From the NCBI RefSeq assembly GCF_023534745.1, contig NZ_JAMHJQ010000026.1, positions 1 through 51,953 on the forward strand: a DNA stretch of 51,953 bases. The letters run 5' to 3'. Source of the DNA: Streptomyces sp. 35G-GA-8 (GTDB taxonomy: Bacteria; Actinomycetota; Actinomycetes; Streptomycetales; Streptomycetaceae). The notes beneath the pieces are model-generated. The model was given only the letters and a program-made list of their open reading frames with translations. It made no database searches and was not told the origin of the DNA. The translations under genes were made by a program, and so were the position numbers. Every line of letters starts with the position of its first letter. Position 1 is the stretch's first letter. Shown here one piece after another: positions 36,131-46,000 of the stretch.

Positions 36131-36403
36131 GTGGGGCTGATTCTGTTCCCGGGAGACGGAGATACGAGCAGTCCAGACGTCGACTGCTCCTACAGCAGCT
36201 TTGCTGCATTCCGGCGACGGCTGGCGCAGGCCGAAGGGTTCACTCTCTCCGAGATGTGGGGGTTCGGCGGCGAGCGAGCGTGGCGCGACCTCTCCACCAC
36301 ACTCGCGCCACTCCTGAATCGCCCAGATGACGGTGGCGGCGAACTCTCGCCTGCAGAGTGCGCCTCGATCTTGCCCCGGCTGGAGGCGATCACCGAACAC
36401 TGA
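36131..36403 (+). CDS. Small conserved hypothetical protein, probably truncated
   Basis: A GTG at 36131 with GGGAGG 5 bases upstream starts 90 residues: MGLILFPGDGDTSSPDVDCSY, FRRRLAQAEGFTLSEMWGFGG, AWRDLSTTLAPLLNRPDDGG, LSPAECASILPRLEAI. The pattern matches a family of small accessory-region proteins that normally run some 40 residues further. Here the frame ends in TGATG, where the stop overlaps the ATG of the recombinase gene. This suggests that the recombinase element cut the gene. Function unknown; an immunity-like role is possible from size and location. Confidence 0.55.
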   Translation: MGLILFPGDGDTSSPDVDCSYSSFAAFRRRLAQAEGFTLSEMWGFGGERAWRDLSTTLAPLLNRPDDGGGELSPAECASILPRLEAITEH

Positions 36404-38449
36404 TGAGCGCCAAGCTGCTGCTGGAGAACATGCGGGACTTCCAGCAAGACGTGCTGGACAGCGCCTTGACCGCCGTCCCGGAGCGGTTCCGCACGGTCGA
36501 TCTGGCCTCGGATCCCCTGGAGCCCACAGACCTCGGCGCCTTCACGCTGGGCAAGCACCAGCACAGCTTCCGGCTCCGCTTCTTCCGGCTGCCCGCGCCG
36601 ATGGACCGCGAGATGGCCTGGTGCTGCTGGCGCCTCGTCGAACTCGGCGGCCGGGTCCCGGTCGGATCTTTGCACTCACTGATCAACTCGCTGGCCGGAG
36701 CAATGGAGGACCACCCGGAGCTGCTCGGTTCGCTGATGCGACGCACACCACGCGAGTGGGAGCGATCCCTGGCCGCGGCCTACGCCCGGCACTACGGCCG
36801 CCTGCCCGGCAAGGGCTGGAGTCTGAACACCGGGACCGTGCTGCGGCGTTACTACCAGATGCTGTGGGCGGCCTACGATCAGCGCCTCTGGTGGCAACGC
36901 GAGGTCTGGGATCCCGTGCTGGACCAGGATCCCGCTGCGGGACCACGAACCGTTGGGCGACCACAGCCTGTACTTCCAGTCCCTCCAGCCTCTGTGGCTG
37001 CGGCACGGCTTCCAGTGGTACCTCAAGGTCTGCCTAGAGACCGGGGACCTGACCTGGACAACCGCCCGGTCTCGGCGGTCCGGGATCCAGGTCTTCGGCG
37101 ACTGGATCACCGGCCAGCACCCCGCCCCTCCCACCTGGCTGCGCGATGCCCCCGAGGTGAGGGCGTTCATGCTGGACTACCTCAGCCATGTCCTCAGCCA
37201 TGTCCGCGTCCAGACGGCCAGGTCAGGGCCTAACCGGGGCAAGCCGCTCTCGGCGCTGCGCGTGAACGACGTCACCACCGACGTCCAGAAATTCTACGCG
37301 CACATGACCGACTACCGCGAGGCGGGAGCCCAGGTACTGGAGGAACCGGTCTGGCTGCGGCTGACCCCTACCATGCCATCCTCTGGCGCCATGGGGAGAA
37401 GGGCAGGCCCACAGTCCAGCCGGAGCGCTGGGAAGTCATCGACGACACCGCGTTCTCCCAGATCATGGCCAACCTCCACCTGCTCGGCACCCCGGTCGAG
37501 GAAGGCGGATCTGGAGACGAGCAGGTCATGTGGATCATGATGCTCCAGGCCCGCCTCGGCCGGCGGATCAGCGAGATCCGGATGCGCGACCGCGACCCGC
37601 TGTCCGCGCTGAACCAGCTCACCCGGCCCGACGAGCAAGACGCCACCGACGGCGCCTTCGTCGCCAGACTGCGCTACCAGCAGACGAAGATCGAACAGGC
37701 GTCGGACACCATTCTTTCTGGCCCACAAGATGAACCGGAACGCCGACAAGCACTACCCCGTCGAGCGCATCCACCAGACACTTTTCGAGTTCGCTCGACG
37801 CCTGGACATCCGCGACAGTGCCGGGCGCCTGGTCGACTTCAACCGAACCCACCGATTCCGGCACACCAAGGCCACCAGCCTCCTCAACGCCAGGGGTCCG
37901 CTGCACGTCGTCCAGCGCTACTTCGGCCACCTGTCGCCAGCCATGCTGATGCACTACGCGCAGACTCTCGCCGCCACCCACGAGCGGGAGTTCCTGCGCT
38001 ACCGGAAGATCACCGCCGACGCCCGGGAACTGGCCACCGACCCGTGCGACCTCTACGACATGCTGGAGCTGGACAAGCGCACCGACCGGATCCTTCCCAA
38101 CGGACTGTGTCTGCTGCCGCCCCGCCAGGCATGCGCGAAGGGCAATGCTTGCCTGACCTGCGATAAGTTCGCCACAGACGCCACCTTCCTGCCCGAACTC
38201 ACCGTCCAGCGAGAACGCACCGGCCAGCTCATCGAGGAACGGCAGAACGCGTTCACGCCCCGGACCGGGCAGCCGATGGGCGAGGACAACGTCTGGCTCG
38301 CCGCACGCCGCCAAGAGCAGGACGCCCTCGGACGCATCATCCTCAAACTGGAACAGACCCGCCTCGCCGACGGGCCACCCCAGGCCGTCCGTGGGGCCGG
38401 CGTCGACGCCCGCACCGACGCGATCACCCGCAGCCAGGACGGAAGCTGA
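36403..38449 (+). pseudogene. Tyrosine recombinase of a Tn554-like element, three frameshifts
   Basis: Four consecutive frames form one recombinase of about 680 residues: MSAKLLLENMRDFQQDVLD to REVWDPVLD (shift near 36930), HSLYFQSLQPLWLRHGFQWYL to VLEEPVWLRL (shift near 37370), QIMANLHLLGTPVEEGG with catalytic Arg in ARLGRRISEIRM (shift near 37715), then RNADKHYPVERIHQTLFEF. The last part has the other active-site blocks: FNRTHRFRHTKATSLL, YFGHLSPAMLMHYAQT with the Tyr nucleophile, and a Cys-rich tail (CAKGNACLTCDKF). The enzyme family belongs to TnpA/TnpB/TnpC-type elements. The gene is dead unless the indels are sequence errors. Confidence 0.85.
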
Positions 38450-38454
38450 CCGAC

Positions 38455-38877
38455 ATGCGCGGCAACCCCGACAACCTCCGCCAGGCCGCCGCCCGCAAGA
38501 GCGCCGCCGCCCCAGCCCGCGCCGAACAGGGCCTGCGCGAGCTTATCCGCCGAGGACAGCCCATCACCTTCCGCGGCCTCGCCCAGACCGCCGACGTCTC
38601 GCTCGACTTCCTCTACCGCTGCACTGAACTCCGCCGGCGCGTCGAACAGCTGAGGGCCCAGCAGCGAAGCCACCCGCCGCGGCCGACAACACAGCCGCCC
38701 GGCGACTCGCCCAGCAGCGTCGTGCGCACCCTCACCGCCCATCTCACCGAACTCAAGCGGCAGCACCGCGACGAGGTCCAGGCCCTGCGGCAGGCCCTCG
38801 AAGCCGCCCAGAGCGAGAACCTCGAACTGCGGCGCCGCCTCGGCCCCCAGCACACCATCCGTCCCGAGACGTCCTGA
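38455..38877 (+). CDS. DUF6262 protein (TnpC-like partner of the recombinase)
   Basis: The 140-residue protein starts 5 bases after the recombinase stop. It has an Ala/Arg-rich start (MRGNPDNLRQAAARKSAAA), a short HTH-like block (PITFRGLAQTADVSLDFLYR), a proline-rich linker and a C-terminal coiled coil (LTAHLTELKRQHRDEVQALRQALEAAQSENLELRRRL). This is the DUF6262 layout, the third gene of Tn554-like recombinase operons, thought to help orientation or efficiency of recombination. It is intact although the recombinase before it is broken. No terminal repeats were found, as is normal for this type. Confidence 0.8.
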   Translation: MRGNPDNLRQAAARKSAAAPARAEQGLRELIRRGQPITFRGLAQTADVSLDFLYRCTELRRRVEQLRAQQRSHPPRPTTQPPGDSPSSVVRTLTAHLTELKRQHRDEVQALRQALEAAQSENLELRRRLGPQHTIRPETS

Positions 38878-38902
38878 CGGCGATCTTCTACCGAAGCCCG
38901 GC

Positions 38903-40108
38903 TCAGTGGGGCACCGCGACCGCAGTGGTGGGCCGGGCCCCCTCGATCTCGGCGGCCGGAAACGGCGTCCGCTTGCTCTCTGTGAGCAGACGACGGGCGA
39001 ATTCGCCGAAGACCACGGCAGCTCGGGAATGCCGGTCAATAATCGCGGCGATCTCGCGCGGGACGCCATCGGGCCGGTGGCCAGCGATCCACTCACGCAG
39101 GAACGCCTCGTGTTCCATACCGCCGCGCAGGCCATCGGGCAGGTGGTGGCGAAGCAAATGACTCGCGGTGTGGCAACGGTCATACGTGAGATGGTCGGAG
39201 AGGAACTCCGCCTCGGCCGCCGATAGTTCGAAGGCGGAACTCAGGGCGAGTCCGAAGTCCGCGAAGTAGAGCAGCCGGCCGTCGGTCAGGACATTGGCAA
39301 AGTGGGCATCGAAGTGGACGAGTCCGTGCGAGCTCATAAAGTCACTCCCGCGCGCCAGGGCCTCCTCCACCCGTGGGTACGGCGAGCCCTCGCTGACCTC
39401 CGGCGCCGCGATCCGATGGCCGTGCAGCCAGTCGGCGAGGGTCTGCGGAACGTGTTCCAAGAAGAGCACCAGGCTGAACGAGGAACGGCCGATGGCCTCC
39501 AGCCGCTCACGCACGGTCGATGAGCCCTCCCAATGCGCGACCGCCCCGTCGATGCCCCCGAACTCGTCGGCAAAACCCTCGGGAGGGGAGTCGGGCAGGA
39601 TGCGCCAGTGGTACATCAGCGGAAAGCCCTCGTACTCGTTCCCGAGGACCCAGTTGGTGGTCATGACATGCACGGCCAGCTCTCGCCAGGCCCCGAACCC
39701 CGCTGAGCCCACCCCGTACTGGTAGAACATCGGCAGTCCGAAGAGGTTCGCCGTCGACCGCACGTTCTCCGGCCGCAACTCGGTGTCCGTGAGGGGGACC
39801 CGCTTGACGAACACCCTCGTGCCGTCGATGTTCAGCTCCGCCGACCTGCCGCCGATGCCGGACCCGAGCGGGTCGGCGGCGGCCACGACCTCACCGAGCC
39901 GACGGTCACTCAGCAGGGACAGGCGGGTGGCCACGGTCCCATAAGCGGCGAGCCGCGCGGCATACCGCGGGTCTAGGTGCTGCAACGTGGACTCCTCGGT
40001 GCCCCGAACCGAGGCGTCGGTGATCTCGCGAACGTGATCGACCCTATCCGTCACGCCTGCCGAAGGAGCAGATACGCGAAGTCGCTCGGAACGCTGGCCC
40101 CCGGACAC
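38903..40108 (-). CDS. Protein-kinase-fold protein
   Basis: The 401-residue protein has kinase-fold landmarks: a Gly-rich loop and lysine (GSGIGGRSAELNIDGTRVFVKRV), a catalytic-loop variant HFDAHFANVL in place of HRDLKxxN, and ADFGLALSS as the metal-binding DFG block. Long acidic and aromatic insertions separate them (LFLEHVPQTLADWLHGH). Similar proteins occur in many streptomycetes as protein kinase family members of unknown substrate. The start is uncertain: the GTG at 40108 is used, but starts 20-40 codons later are possible. It is not linked to the Tn3 fragment beyond its 5' end. Confidence 0.7.
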   Translation of the reverse strand: MSGGQRSERLRVSAPSAGVTDRVDHVREITDASVRGTEESTLQHLDPRYAARLAAYGTVATRLSLLSDRRLGEVVAAADPLGSGIGGRSAELNIDGTRVFVKRVPLTDTELRPENVRSTANLFGLPMFYQYGVGSAGFGAWRELAVHVMTTNWVLGNEYEGFPLMYHWRILPDSPPEGFADEFGGIDGAVAHWEGSSTVRERLEAIGRSSFSLVLFLEHVPQTLADWLHGHRIAAPEVSEGSPYPRVEEALARGSDFMSSHGLVHFDAHFANVLTDGRLLYFADFGLALSSAFELSAAEAEFLSDHLTYDRCHTASHLLRHHLPDGLRGGMEHEAFLREWIAGHRPDGVPREIAAIIDRHSRAAVVFGEFARRLLTESKRTPFPAAEIEGARPTTAVAVPH

Positions 40109-40179
40109 CGCCTCAGAAGGTGATGCACCCCCGACACCGATCTCTCACAGACGCGACTGCAAGCGTTCTACCTGCACAA

Positions 40180-40431
40180 ATGGCACCCGTTCGCCCGTTT
40201 TCCCCGGATACGCTGTGGAACACCCGGTTCCTGGACGCCGCCGTCGCCCAGCTCCGCGCCGAGGGCCACGACATCAAGGACGAGGACGTCGCACGCCTCT
40301 CCCCGCTCAAGGACCGGCACATCAACTTCTTGGGTTGCTACCTGTTCAACATCAAGGCAAGCGGCCCCGGCCAGGGCCTGCGCCCGCTGCGGGACCCGGA
40401 CGCCGTTGAGGACGACGAAGACGAGGGGTGA
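40180..40431 (+). pseudogene. Tn3-family transposase, C-terminal fragment
   Basis: The stretch LWNTRFLDAAVAQLRAEGH followed by DIKDEDVARLSPLKDRHINFLGCY is the highly conserved C-terminal tail of Tn3-family TnpA. Nothing upstream matches, so the catalytic domain is lost. An N-terminal fragment of the same family lies 2 kb downstream in the same orientation. Confidence 0.85.
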
Positions 40432-40545
40432 CGGGCGGCGCGCTCGACCTGTCGGGTCGTTCGTTGTGGAAGCCGAGGCCCCGCGCGGCTGCCCGGGGCC
40501 GAGAGGAGAAGGGCACGCAATGGCTGATGCGAGGGGTCGTCGCTG

Positions 40546-41271
40546 TCAGGTCAGGACGATGCACCCCCGCCGCTCCAGCTTCTTGAGGAGCGGCACGGAG
40601 GGATCGACCTTGTTCCAGCGCAGGTCCAGCTTCTCCAGCGACGGCATCAGGGCGATCCAGTCGGGCAGCTGGCTGAGGTTGTTGCTCCGCAGGTCGATCT
40701 GACGCAGTCGAGGGAGGCTGGCAAGTGGCTCGGGCACCTCAGTCAGGGAGTTCTCCCGTAGGTCCAGGTGGCGCAGGTCGTGCAGGTTGGCTGCTGACGA
40801 CGGCAAGTGTTCGATCGCGTTCCCTCGAAGCCACAGCTCACGCAGGCTGCGGAGCTGCCCGATGGTGTCGGGCAGGGTGGTGAGCTGGTCGTGCTGGGCC
40901 CTGAACTCGATGAGACCACTCATCCCACCGATGGTCTCCGGCAGGACGGTGAGGGGGTTCTCGCCGACGTTGAGGTAGCTCAAACGGGTCAGGTTTCCCA
41001 GAGAGTCGGGGAGCTGGACCAGCTGGTTGTCGTGCAGGTAGAGGCAGTCGCTGAGCTCGGTCAGCTGACCAAGCTCTTCGGGCACTGACGTCAGCGCGTT
41101 GTGGCCGAGGTCCAGGGTTCTCAGCCGGCGGAGCTTCCCGATGTCCGGCGGGAGGGCCGTAAGTCCGTTGTCCGCGAGGATCAGCACATCGAGATCGGTC
41201 TGTCGCCAGACGGACTCTGGTACCTCTCCCAGCTCCTGACGCCACAAGTTCAGCGTGTGCCTCACGGCCAT
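40546..41271 (-). CDS. Leucine-rich-repeat protein
   Basis: The 241-residue protein is built of about nine LRR units of 23 residues (LDVLILADNGLTALPPDIGKL, LRTLDLGHNALTSVPEELGQL, LSYLNVGENPLTVLPETIGGM and so on) with a short capping start and end. No signal peptide, membrane segment or enzymatic domain is present, so it should be a cytoplasmic binding scaffold. ATG 41271 stands close to an AAGGGGAG; the GTG two codons later has better spacing. It lies between two Tn3 transposase fragments. Plain LRR proteins are found in many streptomycetes but their partners are unknown. Confidence 0.8.
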   Translation of the reverse strand: MAVRHTLNLWRQELGEVPESVWRQTDLDVLILADNGLTALPPDIGKLRRLRTLDLGHNALTSVPEELGQLTELSDCLYLHDNQLVQLPDSLGNLTRLSYLNVGENPLTVLPETIGGMSGLIEFRAQHDQLTTLPDTIGQLRSLRELWLRGNAIEHLPSSAANLHDLRHLDLRENSLTEVPEPLASLPRLRQIDLRSNNLSQLPDWIALMPSLEKLDLRWNKVDPSVPLLKKLERRGCIVLT

Positions 41272-41331
41272 CTCCCCTTCGTTGGCAGTCCGGGCTCCGA
41301 TTCTCGTCGACGGCTGGTATCGGAGGGCTGG

Positions 41332-41359
41332 CTGTCGTCAAACGATCGAATGACGACAG
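41332..41359. promoter_or_regulatory. Dyad between the divergent LRR and nucleotidyltransferase genes
   Basis: A perfect 9-bp inverted repeat (ctgtcgtca and tgacgacag) flanks a 10-base centre aacgatcgaa that itself contains cgatcg. The shape and place fit an operator shared by both genes; a hairpin in RNA is also possible. Confidence 0.45.
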
Positions 41360-41494
41360 GCATGGCGGACAGGGGTGCCGATGTCCGCGTCGTGGGTGGT
41401 CTGGACCTGGGCAAGGGGAACCGGTTATCCCAGGCCCAGTGAAGCCCGCAGTAATTGCCAGATGTGGGATCGGGCTGGCCTCTACCCTGATGCG

Positions 41495-42049
41495 GTGAGC
41501 GATTATTCGATGTCAGCCAAGGATGTAGTCGCGCTTGTGGAGCGGCTCGATGCCCATGGCGTAGATGCGTGTATTGGGGGCGGGTGGGGCGTGGACGCGC
41601 TGCTCGGGGAGCAGACGCGAGAACATTCCGACCTTGATGTATGGGCGCCGGCCGCACATCTTGAGCAGTTGTTCGTCGCGTTTGCTGAGGCTGGTGTCGA
41701 TCGGATCTTCCCGTGGCCTGGTGACAGGCCGTGGAACTTCGTCTTGCACGACGGCGTTCGGTTGCGGGTCGACTTGCACCTCTACGAACCGCTCGCGGAC
41801 GGATCACTGCACTACGGATCCGTGGTGGAGGGCGGTCCTTTTCCGGCTGAAGCACTCGCCGGACGTGGTTCGATTGCCGGGACTGCGGTTCGGTGCGAGT
41901 CGGCCGAGTGGGCGGTGCGCTGGCATACCGGCTATCCGGCTCGTGATGTCGATCGCCACGACGTGCCCTTGCTGTGCCAGCGGTTCGGGATCACTGTGCC
42001 TGAGGGCTTCGAACCGCTTGATGAGCGATCCCCAAGCGGCCCGGCGTAG
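41495..42049 (+). CDS. Lnu/LinA-like nucleotidyltransferase
   Basis: The GTG at 41495 gives 184 residues (a Met start five codons later is possible). The active-site block CIGGGWGVDALLGEQTREHSDLDVW is the GGWGVDxLxGxQxREHxDxD signature of lincosamide nucleotidyltransferases and related enzymes, with the metal-binding DLD. Later parts (GVRLRVDLHLY, AEWAVRWHTGYPARDVDRHDV) also fit LinA/LnuA. These enzymes add AMP to lincomycin-type drugs; streptomycete relatives may act on other compounds. The gene sits between Tn3 transposase pieces and could be mobile cargo. Resistance is an inference from family only. Confidence 0.75.
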   Translation: MSDYSMSAKDVVALVERLDAHGVDACIGGGWGVDALLGEQTREHSDLDVWAPAAHLEQLFVAFAEAGVDRIFPWPGDRPWNFVLHDGVRLRVDLHLYEPLADGSLHYGSVVEGGPFPAEALAGRGSIAGTAVRCESAEWAVRWHTGYPARDVDRHDVPLLCQRFGITVPEGFEPLDERSPSGPA

Positions 42050-42244
42050 ACGCGACGCGGCTTCTTCACCTTGTCCCGTCCCATACCCTGCTCAACGAGC
42101 CGCGTTGCCCCTTGGGTTCGGCTGCTGTGCGACATCGGGCCACTACCAGGTCCTCAGGAGCGGGTGGGGTTATCGCCGATACTCGGTGGCCCGCTGGTTC
42201 TGGCTGCGATCATCGCGCGACTGCCGAGGATCGAGGGAGCGGGC

Positions 42245-42812
42245 GTGCCCGCCAACTTTCTGACCGAGAACCAGCGTAAGTGCTTCGGTCGCTTCACCGA
42301 GGAACCCGATGAGGGGCAGCTCGCCGGGTCCTTCCTGATGGACCAGAGCGCGCGGCGCCGGGCGATGGCCGCCAAGGGCGCCAGAAACCGACTCGGCTGG
42401 GCACTCCAGCTCGGCACTGTCCGCCACCTGGGGACCTCCTCGACAACCCCGAGGAGGTCCCCGCCGTCGTCGTGGACTACGTCGCCGAGCAACTGGGCCT
42501 TCAGGCTGGCGACCTCGCTGGGTACGGCGCGATGGAACATCACTGGGACCACCAGGAACAGATCCGCACCGCGTACGGCTACACCAAGTGCGAGTTCGAC
42601 CAGTGGTTCGCGCTGGCCCGCTGGATGTACCAGCGGTCCTGGATCGGCTCGGAGCGCCCGACCCTGCTGTTCGACCTGGCCACCAAGCGGCTGGTGGACA
42701 AGAAGGTGGTGCTGCCCGGGGTGACCGTGCTGGAGCGGCTGGTCTCCGGCACCCGCGAGCGGGCGGAGAAACGGCTGCCTCATGGGACGGCGAGAAGAAT
42801 CCGTCGCCGAGA
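42245..42812 (+). pseudogene. Tn3-family transposase, N-terminal fragment
   Basis: From GTG 42245 the frame reads PANFLTENQRKCFGRFTEEPD, QLAGSFLMDQSARRRAMAAKG and LGWALQLGTVRHLGT, the DUF4158 start of Tn3 TnpA. One base is missing near 42435 (TFLDNPEEVP reads TSSTTPRRS), and the next frame continues VVDYVAEQLGLQAGDLAGYG, HWDHQEQIRTAYGY, FDQWFALARWMYQRSW, VTVLERLVSGTRERAEKRL. After 42812 the match stops. The piece is about one fifth of a full TnpA. Confidence 0.85.
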
Positions 42813-43050
42813 CACACCAGTTGGAGGCGCTGGCTGCCAGCGACGGGGCGTCACCTACGCCACATCTTGATCGTCCAGTCGATGAGGTTGGGTTCACCCT
42901 CCTCGCATGGCACACACTCCGCACAGGCTCTCGGTCACGATCTCGCGTCTCTTGGGACAGGAGTCTCTCCTAGTGAGGGAAACGCATATTTAATGCTCCA
43001 GCTGTGCCGATTGTATCTATTCTGTGAACATCTAAATGCTGGGAGCAACA

Positions 43051-46000
43051 GTGGCAAGCAGATGGGAGAAGCGGAAGAGACCGCTTCTCAAGGGGGCCTT
43101 GTCAGAGCGGGGGAGGACCAGACGGATCGCCGTCGGTCTGGTGACCGTCTTGGCTGCCCAGACAGCTCTAGTGTCGCTCGCGTCGGGTACGGCATTCGCC
43201 GTAGGTGTCTACGTGAGGGCCAGTCAACTGTCCGACGAAGCGGTGGCATCGTCGCCGAGTGCGACGACGGCTTCGGCGGCGGATTCAGTGGCCGAGGCTC
43301 TGCTCATGGCCCGGCTGCAGGACCGCAGGATCGAGGTGATTTCGGAGCGAACGGAGACTACCACGACATATGCGCTGCCCAGTGGCGAACTGGAGACGTC
43401 GCTGTACGCCGGCCCGATCCGGGCGAAGGTGGACGGTGCCTGGCACGACATCGACACCTCGCTCTCCGACGCCGGCCCCTCACTGGAGCCGAAGGTCGCA
43501 GCCGCCGACGTCACGGTGTCGGACGGTGGCGACAAGGCTCTGGCGTCAGTTGCCCGCGGTGACCGGTCCTTCAGCATCGGGTGGCAGGAGACGCTTCCTG
43601 CCCCCAAGGTGAAGGGCGACACCGCAGCATACGCCCTGGGCGACGGTCAGACGCTCACTGTGACGGCCCTCTCGCAGGGCTTTTCTCAGAACGTGGTCTT
43701 GGACGCGGCTCCGTCCGGTCCACTCGAGTATCGAATACCCGTCAAGCTGAGCGGACTGAAGCTCACCAAGAACGACTCCGGAGGTCTGCTGCTCAAGGGT
43801 GCCGACGGCAAGCTGGTGGCCGAGGCCCCGGCACCGATGATGTGGGACTCCTCGAGGAACCCCGTATCAGGCGAGTCTAAGCATCTGGCGCAGGTGGACA
43901 CCGAGGTCGAGACCGCCGCCGACGGGTCGCAGAGTCTCGTGCTCACCCCGGATGCCGACTATTTCGGCCAGGATCTCACTTACCCCGTGATCGTGGACCC
44001 GACCTCGACCCTCGCGGCGAGCGCGGACACCTGGGTGGCCACCAACTACCCCGACTCGCAGGTCTCGTCAACCGAGCTGAAGTCGGGCACCTACGATGCG
44101 GGCACCACCAAGGCGCGTTCGTACGTGAAGTTCGATGTGAGCGCGTTCAAGGGCAAGCACATCACCGACACCAACCTGTCGCTGTACTCGTACTACTCCT
44201 CGACCTGCGCCACTACAGGAGCGGGCACGCAGGTACGACGGGTCACCTCCGCCTGGGTGTCCTCCGACATCACCTGGGCCGTCCAGCCGACCACCACGGC
44301 CGACGGTGCGGTGACCAGCAAGTCGGCGCTGGGCTATGACGCCAACTGCCCGGCTGGGAACGTCAACTTCGATATTGACACGATCGTGCAGGCGTGGGCC
44401 GCCGGCTCTGCCAACTACGGACTTCGGATCGCCGGAGCGGACGAGTCCGACTCGTATACGTGGCGGCGATTCCGCTCGGCCAACTACGTTTCCGGCGACG
44501 GCTCCGCCGAGCCGCACCTCACGGTGACGTACAACTCGTACCCGGCCACACCGACCGGTGCGTCCGTCTCGCCCTCCGCGCTGAACAGCTACAACGGCAA
44601 GCGGTACGTCACGTCGCCCACCCCGGTCTTCGCTGCCGGGGCGACGGACCCGGACGGGTCAAAGACCAAGGCACAGTTCGAAGTTACTCCAGACCCCGCC
44701 TACGCGGACACCGCCTACACCTATACGGGAACGTCGTCCGAGGTGGCCTCTGGCTCGACGGCGAAGCTCACCGTCCCGACGACCACTCCCTTTCCGGCCG
44801 GCGCGCACCTGCGCTACCGGGTCCGCGCCCACGACGGTGCCGACTACGGTGCGTGGACGGGCTACAGCACGTTCATCGTGAACACAGCCAAGCCCTTCGC
44901 ACCGAACATCTCCTGCGAGACCTACGAGGAGAACGGCTGGACGGCCAAAGCCGACTCCGCCGTCACCTGCACGCTGGACACCAACTCCTCCGACGGCGCT
45001 GGCTACTGGTGGGGCCTGGACGATCCGGCCCTCCCGCACAGGCAACTGGACACCACCAACGGCACCGGCGGCGATGCGGCCGCCATCGACATCGACCCGG
45101 CCAACGGCTGGCACACTCTGTACGCCAGGACAGTCGACTCCGGAGGCAACCTCTCAACCGCGGTCACCGCGTACGCGTTCGGCGTGGGCGAGGACGGAGC
45201 AGCCGTCATCTCACCCGCCGACGGGACGGAGACCGCGCGTCGGCTCACTCTCGCCGCCAAGGGGCTTTCCTCATACACGGGTGTGACCTGGGAATACCGT
45301 CGCGGCGAAGAGGACACCTGGCACACTGTCCCGGCAGCCGACGTCACGGCCGCAGGGAGCGCCGTCACCGGCTGGCCGGTGAAGGTCACCGGCGGCAACG
45401 CCACCGGGCTAGTTTGGAACGTGGAGTCCACCCTCGTGGAAGACGGAGTCATCGAGCTGCGCGCCGCGTTCACCAACGGCACCACCACTGGTCACTCGCA
45501 GACCACCGAGGTCACGCTCGACCGGGACGCGGGCACCGCGCCCGCTAGTTCGGTCGGCATCGGTGAAGTCAACCTGCTCACCGGTGACTTCACCCTGACG
45601 GAGCCGGATGCCTCGGCTTTCTCCGTCCAGGTGCAGCGCACCTTCTCCTCGCGCACCAACGGTACGGACACCGAGGGTCAGGCCGAGATCTTCGGACCCG
45701 GCTGGACCTCGTCCGTCAGCGGGGAGGAGAGCAGCGAGTTCACTCAGCTCCGCAAGACCTCGGACACTTCGGTGGAGATCCTGGACGCTGACGGTGCGGC
45801 CATCGCCTTCACCGCCGCCCCGCAAGGCGGCTGGGCTCCCCAGACCGGCTATGAGTCGCTCGCCCTCACGGGGTCGCTCACCGGCACGTCGTTCACACTG
45901 AAGGACAGCCAGTCCAACGTGGCAGTGTTCACCAAGGCCGCAGGCACGACCACGTGGCCCCTGGCGTCCAGCGCCTCCGCAGTGGACGACACGCTAGTGA

